From Bacteroidales bacterium UBA932 (GTDB taxonomy: Bacteria > Bacteroidota > Bacteroidia > Bacteroidales > UBA932): a stretch of DNA of 6,595 nucleotides. The notes under the pieces are model-generated. The model was not told the origin of the DNA. It made no database searches and saw nothing but the letters and a program-made list of their open reading frames with translations. Made by a program: the position numbers and the translations under genes. The stretch's first letter is position 1; each line of letters opens with the position of its first letter. The stretch lies in the NCBI GenBank assembly GCA_002293585.1, contig DBDM01000190.1:42073-48667 (forward strand), given 5' to 3'. Of this stretch, positions 1 to 5,375 are shown piece by piece.

Positions 1-354
1 AAAGTATGTCCCATTAACGCCATTCCCGACGGTTGGGAAGGAGTTGATGCTGCGCCATCGTCTGTTGCGGCATGGCGTGAGGTGTTGATGAATTCAAAAA
101 CTATTTTGTGGAACGGCCCTGTGGGCGTGTTTGAAGTGCCTGCATTTTCCGAAGGTACGAAAGCCGTGGCGCAAATGACGGCCGAAGCTACCGGAAAAGG
201 CGCTTATTCTTTGGTGGGCGGCGGCGATTCCGTAGCAGCCGTAAACCAATTAGGCTTTGCCGACAAAGTAAGCTATGTGTCTACCGGCGGCGGCGCTCTC
301 CTGGAATATATGGAAGGTATTGAACTCCCCGGTGTAAAGGCTATACGCGGATAA
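1..354 (+). CDS. pgk: Phosphoglycerate kinase, C-terminal part (5' end outside window)
   Basis: This is the last 117 residues of phosphoglycerate kinase, the cytosolic glycolytic enzyme that transfers phosphate from 1,3-bisphosphoglycerate to ADP. The frame is open from base 1, so the start lies upstream; the family is about 400 residues, so roughly the last 30% is present. Visible family motifs are WNGPVGVFE, whose Glu normally contacts the nucleotide ribose, the glycine-rich VGGGDS nucleotide-phosphate loop, and the closing block STGGGALLEYMEG followed by LPGV. The stop codon is TAA at 352-354. The next gene, sppA, follows after 27 bp with no evident terminator, so read-through is likely. 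Nothing looks damaged. The identification is secure from the motifs. Confidence 0.97.
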   Translation, partial: KVCPINAIPDGWEGVDAAPSSVAAWREVLMNSKTILWNGPVGVFEVPAFSEGTKAVAQMTAEATGKGAYSLVGGGDSVAAVNQLGFADKVSYVSTGGGALLEYMEGIELPGVKAIRG

Positions 355-381
355 TCACACATCTCTAAAATTATAATTGAT

Positions 382-2148
382 ATGAAATCATTCTTCAAAA
401 TTTTCTTTGCCGCTTTGTTGGCCTTTGTTATCGGCTCATTGCTGTGCATGTTTATATTCTTTGGCATGGTAGGCGCCATGCTGTCTTTCACCAATACCGA
501 ACAAACGGTGGTGGTAAAACCGAACTCCATCTTACGCATTATGCTCGACAAACCGGTGGAAGAACGGAGCAGCAACGATTTGTCCGGCATGAACATATTT
601 AATATGTCTACCTCGTCTACCGTGGGACTGAACGATCTGGTGAAGGCCTTGAACGGTGCAAGCGCCGATCCCAATATCAAAATGATATACATGGATCTGA
701 GCAGTTTTTCAGTAGGTACTGCTCATTTGGAAGAATTGCGCAATGCGGTGTTGAAGTTCAAAGAGTCGGGCAAGCCGGTGATTGCTTACGGCGACAACCT
801 GTCGACCGGCGCTTATTACTTAGCCACCGTGGCCGATAAGATCTACCTTAATCCTTTCGGTGCATTGCGGTTGCAAGGGATGGGCGGTGAGGTCATGTAC
901 ATGAAAAGCATGTTCGACAAATTGCAGGTGGATATGCAGGTCATTCGTCACGGTAAATATAAAAGCGCGGTGGAGCCTTATATGCTGAATAAAATGAGCG
1001 ACGAAAACAGGGAGCAATTGCTGTCGTATGTCAACGACATTTGGTCGCATTTGCTCGGCCGCATAGCTGAAGCCCGCGGCATGGAAGTGCAGCAATTGCG
1101 TGCGTTGGTAGACCGTGGCGCTTTCACGGTGATGTCGTCCGCCGATGATGTGTTGAAACATAAGATGGTGGATGGCTTGATGTATAAGGACGAGTTGCTG
1201 GATGAATTAATGAAACTCACCGGCGAAACCAAAGAAAAAGATTTGAAAATGGTGGAGATTGCCGACTATTCAAAGACGGTGAAATCGAACTTTAAAGCTA
1301 AAGATAAAATTGCGGTGGTGTATGCCGACGGTGAAATTACCATGGGCAAAGGCACCAGTGGAATTACCGCTTGGAATTTTGCCAATGAACTGCGCAGCAT
1401 TCGTAGCGACAGCACGGTGAAAGCAGTGGTATTCCGCGTAAATTCGCCCGGCGGTTCGGCACAGGCATCTGAAATTATTGCCCGTGAACTGGCGCTCATC
1501 AACGAAGTTAAACCGGTGGTGGTGTCGATGGGTAACTATGCTGCTTCGGGCGGGTATTGGATTTCTATGCCCTCACGTTTAGTGATTGCGAATCCTACTA
1601 CTCTTACCGGTTCCATAGGTGTGTTCGGTGTATTGCCGAATGTGGAAAAAGGTATGAAGAATTATTTAGGCATTACCGTAGAAACGGCTAAGACCGGCGC
1701 TACGGCCGATTTCCCTTCCGTATATCGTCCGTTGACCGAGCAGGAACGCCGTATTTTTACCGCCGGCATTGAAGATATTTATGATAAATTTGTAGCTAAT
1801 GTGGCGAAGAGCCGTCAAATGGATACCAAAGAAGTGGATGCTTTGGCGCAGGGACGGGTGTGGACGGGTGCGCAGGCGGTGGAACGTCATTTGGTAGACC
1901 AATTGGGCGGCCTGTCTGATGCCATAGATGCCGCTGCCATGTTGGCCGGTCTGGAGGATTACCGTGTACGGGAATTACCCGTACAAAAAGATGTGTATAC
2001 TCAGTTGATGGAAATGTTTGCAAATGGTATGATTGGTGTGAAAGGCGGCACCTTCCTGCAAACCTGCTTGAAATTAGAACAGCAGGTGGAAGAGATGAAG
2101 CAGGCACGTGTGTTGGCGCGTATGCCTTTTGATGTGGAGATTTATTAA
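382..2148 (+). CDS. sppA: Signal peptide peptidase SppA, 67K type (protease IV)
   Basis: A 588-residue membrane-anchored serine protease of the S49 family, close in length to E. coli SppA (618). It degrades signal peptides left in the inner membrane after protein export. A hydrophobic segment at about residues 7-36 is the membrane anchor. Two tandem S49-like halves follow. The N-terminal half carries HGKYKSAVEPY, which places the general-base lysine at K194 (E. coli K209). The C-terminal half carries NYAASGGYW, with the nucleophile at S389 (E. coli S409). Splitting the Ser-Lys dyad between the two halves is the hallmark of the 67K form, as opposed to the short 36K form. The ATG at 382 fits because the membrane anchor begins immediately. 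The next gene starts 17 bp after the stop. Both catalytic residues are present, so the enzyme should be active. Confidence 0.95.
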   Translation: MKSFFKIFFAALLAFVIGSLLCMFIFFGMVGAMLSFTNTEQTVVVKPNSILRIMLDKPVEERSSNDLSGMNIFNMSTSSTVGLNDLVKALNGASADPNIKMIYMDLSSFSVGTAHLEELRNAVLKFKESGKPVIAYGDNLSTGAYYLATVADKIYLNPFGALRLQGMGGEVMYMKSMFDKLQVDMQVIRHGKYKSAVEPYMLNKMSDENREQLLSYVNDIWSHLLGRIAEARGMEVQQLRALVDRGAFTVMSSADDVLKHKMVDGLMYKDELLDELMKLTGETKEKDLKMVEIADYSKTVKSNFKAKDKIAVVYADGEITMGKGTSGITAWNFANELRSIRSDSTVKAVVFRVNSPGGSAQASEIIARELALINEVKPVVVSMGNYAASGGYWISMPSRLVIANPTTLTGSIGVFGVLPNVEKGMKNYLGITVETAKTGATADFPSVYRPLTEQERRIFTAGIEDIYDKFVANVAKSRQMDTKEVDALAQGRVWTGAQAVERHLVDQLGGLSDAIDAAAMLAGLEDYRVRELPVQKDVYTQLMEMFANGMIGVKGGTFLQTCLKLEQQVEEMKQARVLARMPFDVEIY

Positions 2149-2175
2149 TTTGAAGATTTAACAATTTGAAAATTT
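2147..2175 (+). repeat. Short imperfect tandem repeat spanning sppA stop and lipoprotein start
   Basis: AATTTGAAGATTT (2147-2159) recurs as AATTTGAAAATTT (2163-2175), matching at 12 of 13 bases with a 16 bp period. The first copy overlaps the last two bases of the sppA stop codon. The second contains the candidate TTG start codon (2166-2168) of the next gene. From memory, similar runs of ATTTGAAAATTTGAA occur between genes in Bacteroidota, but their function is not known to me. Confidence 0.6.
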
Positions 2176-4031
2176 CATCTGTGGTTATCCGTATCGTTCG
2201 CGGACTTGCTTTTTTTGCAGTGGTTGTTTTGTTGACAAGCCGTTGCGCCAATGTTATGCAAGGCCCCGGAGGCGGTCCCAAGGACTCTATTCCGCCGGCG
2301 CTGTTGCTTACCGTGCCCGAATTTTATGCCGTTAATCAACAGCCGAAAAGAGTGGTGCTGCAATTCAACGAATATGTGCAGGTGAAAGAGGCGTCGAAAA
2401 ATGTTATTGTATCGCCACCTTCCATCATACGCCCCGAAGTGCGCACCAGAGGAAAAGGCGTGCAGGTGGTTTTTAACGACAGCTTGCAGCGCGATGCGAC
2501 TTATACCATTGATTTCGGAGCATCTATTTCCGACCTCAATGAAAGCAATCCTTTTCCGCCGTTCCGCTATGTATTTTCCACAGGCCCTGTTATTGATTCG
2601 ATGAAACTTACCGGGAAAGTGCTGGACGCTTATACCCGCGAATTTTTACCCGACATGATTGTGGCGTTGTACACCAATCTCAGCGATACGGCGATTTCCA
2701 AAACAATGCCGGTGGCTGTTTCGCGCACCGACGAGTGGGGTTATTTCACCATACAGAATATCCCGCCGGCGGATTATGCCATGGTGGCTTTTCTCGACAA
2801 AAATAATAACTACCGTTATGATGCGGGCAGTGAGATGCTGGCGTTCACCGACTCATTGGTGCGCCCCATAACGGTGATCTCGGATTCTACCGATTTGCTT
2901 ACCACCATTGACCCGAAGGATACTACAACGCTGCTGGCGCGTCCCTACGAATGGGAAATGTATGCTTTCACCGAAAATGTGGGTAAGCAATTTCTTAAGG
3001 AACAGGTTATGCCCGATAAGCGGCAGATCAATTTGGTGTTTAACCGGCCGCATGCGGTCATTGACACTTTCCGGATCAGGGGAGTGGATTCATCTTATCT
3101 GGTGGAAGAGCACAGTCGTTTCCGCGATACGGTAACCTATTGGATCACGGCGCCGGAATTGCCCGACACTACGAATGTGCATATCTCTTATCTGAAAACC
3201 GATTCGTTGGATCAATTGTCGTCGTCGTCAGCCAGACTTAGGTTGCAGGTGGCGAAAAAAGAAGAACCGGAAAAGAAGAAAGACGGGGAAGAGGAGGAAA
3301 AACAGGTGTTGAAGCCGGACATCAAATATGATATAGCGTCAATCATGAAAAACGGCGTGAATATTAGATTCCCGGCCTTGCTTACGCAGGTTGATACGTC
3401 GAAAATACAATTGAGACGGCAGGATGAAAAGGATAAAACCGTTTATGTGAATGAGCCGTTTACCTTGACGAAGGATACATTGAAAATTCGCGAATACCAC
3501 CTGCAAGCCAAGTGGCAAACGGGCACCGGCTATGAGCTGTTACTGCTTCCGGACGCTTTCCGTGATGTTTACGGCTTGGCGACAGATACGCTCAAACATC
3601 CCATCACTACCGGCGATCCCGATAAATTCAGCTCCATGAAATTGGAGGTGTCCGGCATTTCCGAAGGGGAACAGGTGCTGTTGCAATTGCTCGATGAAAA
3701 GAAAAAATCGGTGTTGCGTGAAGAAGTGCTGACAGCCGACGGTAATGTGCAGTTAGATTATTTGAAAGCCGGAAAGTACACCATACGCCTGATCCGCGAT
3801 GAGAACAAAAACGGTATATGGGATCCCGGTATTTACCTTGAACGCAAACAGTCGGAACCGGCGGAGTTTTATGCCTTGCCCGATAATAAAGAAGTTATCG
3901 AGTTATTGGAGAATGCCGATCTGACCCAGCAAGTGAATGTCGCAGCCGTATTCTCGCGTAACCGTAAGGATGAATTGCCCGAAATTATCCACACACATGA
4001 ACATGATGATGAGCATGACCACGAAGAATAA
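2166..4031 (+). CDS. Ig-like (Big_5) domain lipoprotein, probable outer-membrane lipoprotein
   Basis: A protein of 621 residues when read from TTG 2166. The signal region (residues 6-23, hydrophobic) ends in LLTSRC, making C27 the likely lipidated cysteine; Arg at -1 is atypical for a lipobox. After it comes GPGGGPKDSIPP, a signature I know from Bacteroidota Ig-like lipoproteins. A Big_5-type Ig-like domain spans about residues 42-140, ending YVFSTG. A CnaB/transthyretin-like sandwich follows at about 146-220. Two loops of pattern DxNxNxxxD (D211-D219 and D545-D553) resemble calcium-binding loops. Residues 364-379 are a Lys/Glu-rich linker, and residues 609-621 contain five His among acidic residues. 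An in-frame stop at 2151-2153 rules out an upstream ATG, and no ATG precedes the lipidated Cys, so the start is TTG 2166 or GTG 2181. The exact role is unknown; cell-envelope location is inferred. Confidence 0.85.
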   Translation: MKISSVVIRIVRGLAFFAVVVLLTSRCANVMQGPGGGPKDSIPPALLLTVPEFYAVNQQPKRVVLQFNEYVQVKEASKNVIVSPPSIIRPEVRTRGKGVQVVFNDSLQRDATYTIDFGASISDLNESNPFPPFRYVFSTGPVIDSMKLTGKVLDAYTREFLPDMIVALYTNLSDTAISKTMPVAVSRTDEWGYFTIQNIPPADYAMVAFLDKNNNYRYDAGSEMLAFTDSLVRPITVISDSTDLLTTIDPKDTTTLLARPYEWEMYAFTENVGKQFLKEQVMPDKRQINLVFNRPHAVIDTFRIRGVDSSYLVEEHSRFRDTVTYWITAPELPDTTNVHISYLKTDSLDQLSSSSARLRLQVAKKEEPEKKKDGEEEEKQVLKPDIKYDIASIMKNGVNIRFPALLTQVDTSKIQLRRQDEKDKTVYVNEPFTLTKDTLKIREYHLQAKWQTGTGYELLLLPDAFRDVYGLATDTLKHPITTGDPDKFSSMKLEVSGISEGEQVLLQLLDEKKKSVLREEVLTADGNVQLDYLKAGKYTIRLIRDENKNGIWDPGIYLERKQSEPAEFYALPDNKEVIELLENADLTQQVNVAAVFSRNRKDELPEIIHTHEHDDEHDHEE

Positions 4032-4641
4032 ATTAGTAGTAATGTTGCTGTTGTTGCTTTGCCTGCCTTTGGGCGCTCAGGCGCAGCATTACATCGGCGT
4101 CAAAGAGGGCGTGAATATTTCAGGCGTAAGTTTTAATCCGCCGCAATATGACACCACCACCATGCATTGGCTGAATGTAGGCCTTGTGTATAAATACTAC
4201 GCTACTAAATGGGTAGGTTTTCAGACGGGCTTGAATTATTCGGAGAAAGGCTTTATTTGGAATGATACTACGCGGACTTACCGTGTGCTGGAATTGCCTT
4301 TAGTGTCGCAATTTCATTATGAATTATGGCACCTGCGCTTTTTGATTAATGTAGGTGCGTATGCTTCCTATGCGTTAAGCGCCGAGCAGAGCGTGCGATT
4401 GGCCGATGGGAATAAAGAAGCTTCAATCTATGCCTTTACTTCCCGCGACCGTCGTTTTGAATACGGCATACACGCAGGCGGCGGGTTTGGTATTTTGTTC
4501 GATCCTTTTGAGCTGCAATTTGAAGCCGGTTATCAATATGCTTTTTCGTATATGATGAACCCGCAGGTTTCCGGTGAGCCCACTATGTTTAACCACTTTT
4601 ATCAATTGATGTTTTCCGCCGCGCTATTAGTGAGATTGTAG
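4015..4641 (+). CDS. Small outer-membrane beta-barrel protein (PorT/OMP_b-brl_2-like)
   Basis: A 208-residue protein beginning with a clear signal peptide: basic TTKNK, then a leucine-rich core, then the cleavage site AQA|Q after residue 23. The mature part alternates polar and aromatic/hydrophobic residues in strand-like stretches with glycine-rich turns, and contains YRVLELPLVSQFHYE. ELPL at this place is typical of the porin-like beta-barrel families annotated as OMP_b-brl_2 in Bacteroidota. It ends in LLVRL, as barrels commonly close with a hydrophobic/aromatic strand. The frame is open further upstream (ATG codons from 3937), but ATG 4015 puts the signal peptide at the N-terminus. Nearby in-frame ATGs at 3997, 4003, 4006 and 4009 would add only a few residues. 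The start overlaps the lipoprotein gene by 17 bp, which suggests translational coupling. The substrate or partner is unknown. Confidence 0.8.
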   Translation: MTTKNKLVVMLLLLLCLPLGAQAQHYIGVKEGVNISGVSFNPPQYDTTTMHWLNVGLVYKYYATKWVGFQTGLNYSEKGFIWNDTTRTYRVLELPLVSQFHYELWHLRFLINVGAYASYALSAEQSVRLADGNKEASIYAFTSRDRRFEYGIHAGGGFGILFDPFELQFEAGYQYAFSYMMNPQVSGEPTMFNHFYQLMFSAALLVRL

Positions 4642-4646
4642 CATTA

Positions 4647-4668
4647 TTTTAAACATAAAAGTTTAAAA
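4647..4668 (+). repeat. Perfect inverted repeat TTTTAAAC-N6-GTTTAAAA after the barrel gene
   Basis: The 8 bp arms at 4647-4654 and 4661-4668 flank a 6 bp loop, starting 5 bp after the barrel stop codon. Because the stem is almost all A/T, a strong transcription terminator is unlikely, although a T-rich tract follows at 4670-4683. The arms carry the same GTTTAAA unit as the inverted repeat at the downstream promoter, so I favour an operator half-site array upstream of the promoter. A weak terminator for the upstream block remains possible. Confidence 0.5.
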
Positions 4669-4672
4669 ATTA

Positions 4673-4704
4673 TTTGTTTTTTTAAATATATATGTTTAAA
4701 TTTG
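4673..4704 (+). promoter_or_regulatory. Bacteroidota-type promoter for the mobile mystery pair
   Basis: TTTG at 4673-4676 (-33 element) and TAAATTTG at 4697-4704 (exact TAnnTTTG -7 element) are separated by 20 bp. This agrees with the primary sigma-factor consensus described for Bacteroides and Flavobacterium. Transcription would begin a few bases beyond 4704, giving a short leader before ATG 4729. The surrounding 100 bp is about 13% GC, so AT richness makes chance matches easier, but the full -7 match at proper spacing is strong. Confidence 0.7.
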
Positions 4705-4725
4705 CAGAATATTTTAAACATATAT
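4688..4725 (+). promoter_or_regulatory. 13 bp inverted repeat over the -7 box and start site (candidate operator)
   Basis: ATATATGTTTAAA (4688-4700) is repeated inverted and perfectly as TTTAAACATATAT (4713-4725), with a 12 bp spacer. The left arm runs into the -7 element and the spacer covers the predicted transcription start, so a bound dimer would block initiation. The gene just downstream encodes a helix-turn-helix protein, so autorepression is the natural inference. The binding protein is not proven. Confidence 0.55.
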
Positions 4726-4728
4726 TTG

Positions 4729-5184
4729 ATGATAAATAGAAATAAATTACTAATAATTAGGCAAGTAGACAAGAAAGTGGCGCCATTTATCCATATTCAA
4801 AGTGCTAAAATTGGATGGTTGGAAAACATTCGAAAAGCGATGGGGCTAAGTTTAAAACAATTGGCCTGCCGTATGGGAAAGACGCCGCAAAGTGTGAAAC
4901 AATTGCAAGAACGTGAAAAAGCCGGCAGTATTACGCTAAATAGTTTAAATGAAGCAGCCGGGGCTATGGGTATGCGTGTGGTGTACGCCTTGGTGCCTAA
5001 AGACGGTTTGTCGTTAGAAAAATATATCCGCAAACGGGCGGAAGAAGTGGCTACGATTATTGTTTCCCGTACTAACAGAAATATGTTATTGGAAGAGCAG
5101 GCGGTAGGTAAAACCCGCTTGAAAAGATCAATAAAAGAATTGAGTGATGAGTTAATGCAAACGCCGGAAAAATTATGGGATTAA
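4729..5184 (+). CDS. Mobile mystery protein A (helix-turn-helix regulator)
   Basis: A 151-residue protein matching, from memory, the family named mobile mystery protein A (TIGR02612). Features are an N-terminal 'RQVDKKVAPF' block, a GWLENIRKAMGLSLKQLA segment opening an XRE-like helix-turn-helix (about residues 30-79, with GKTPQSVKQLQEREKAGSIT inside), then MRVVYALVP (82-90) and the family's C-terminal LWD. The family is known for being encoded just upstream of, and together with, the Fic-domain mobile mystery protein B, often on mobile DNA. It probably acts as cytosolic DNA-binding repressor or antitoxin-side partner; that role is inference. ATG 4729 is chosen because an in-frame upstream TTG (4702) lies inside the -7 promoter box. 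GC is about 40% by hand count over 4741-5220, below the flanking genes. The reading frame is intact, and its end overlaps the B remnant by 10 bp. Confidence 0.85.
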   Translation: MINRNKLLIIRQVDKKVAPFIHIQSAKIGWLENIRKAMGLSLKQLACRMGKTPQSVKQLQEREKAGSITLNSLNEAAGAMGMRVVYALVPKDGLSLEKYIRKRAEEVATIIVSRTNRNMLLEEQAVGKTRLKRSIKELSDELMQTPEKLWD

Positions 5185-5351
5185 TGTTTAAATATATTGC
5201 GGGACAATTCAGGAAAACAGATAAAAATATCGGGGTCGATAAATTTCATATAAGTGTGGAGTTGCGTCAACTTTGTGATGATTTTAAATATTGGCATCAA
5301 CATAATACTTATACCCCGGAGGAGCGGATAAGGGAAATTATACATCATTGA
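5175..5351 (+). pseudogene. Remnant of mobile mystery protein B (Fic protein), internally deleted and truncated
   Basis: A 58-codon open frame (ATG 5175, TGA 5349-5351). Its ATGGGATTAA start lies inside the LWD-stop codons of the A gene, the arrangement expected of this gene pair. It begins MGLMFKYIAGQ, resembling the N-terminus of mobile mystery protein B (MGL...YxxGQTPLD in members I recall). It then passes straight into FRKTDKNIGVDKFHISVELR and the DDFKYWHQHNTYTPEE region, which belongs to the middle of the approximately 200-residue protein, where members read W(K/R)WAGxFRKT. The intervening 80 or so residues are missing. The frame stops at IIHH, where the family continues into the Fic motif HPFxxGNGR. 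With the catalytic His lost, AMPylation activity is impossible. A stable short peptide could still be made. GC is about 35% over 5221-5340. The family call rests on remembered sequences. Confidence 0.8.
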
Positions 5352-5375
5352 TAAATTTTGCAACAAGTAAATAAT

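Noticed and set aside
2401..3135. Alternative-frame open stretches within the lipoprotein gene
   Set aside because: They are Arg/Trp/Cys-rich translations typical of shadow frames and coincide with the well-supported lipoprotein frame.
3937..4014. Longer barrel protein starting at ATG 3937
   Set aside because: It would place 26 hydrophilic residues before a standard signal peptide and overlap the lipoprotein gene by 95 bp.
4647..4683. Rho-independent terminator after the barrel gene
   Set aside because: The stem has one G-C pair among eight and would be too weak; the sequence is better read as repeated GTTTAAA sites, though weak termination cannot be excluded.
4702..4728. TTG 4702 as the start of mobile mystery protein A
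   Set aside because: The TTG is part of the -7 promoter element TAAATTTG, so it would not be in the transcript; ATG 4729 gives the family's usual N-terminus.
5184..5186. ATG 5184 as the start of the B remnant
   Set aside because: The in-frame ATG at 5175 gives the MGL beginning expected of the family and the usual overlap with the A gene's LWD end.
5352..5360. TAAATTTTG as a -7 box for ispG
   Set aside because: It has one base too many for TAnnTTTG and no TTTG or TTG lies about 20 bp upstream.
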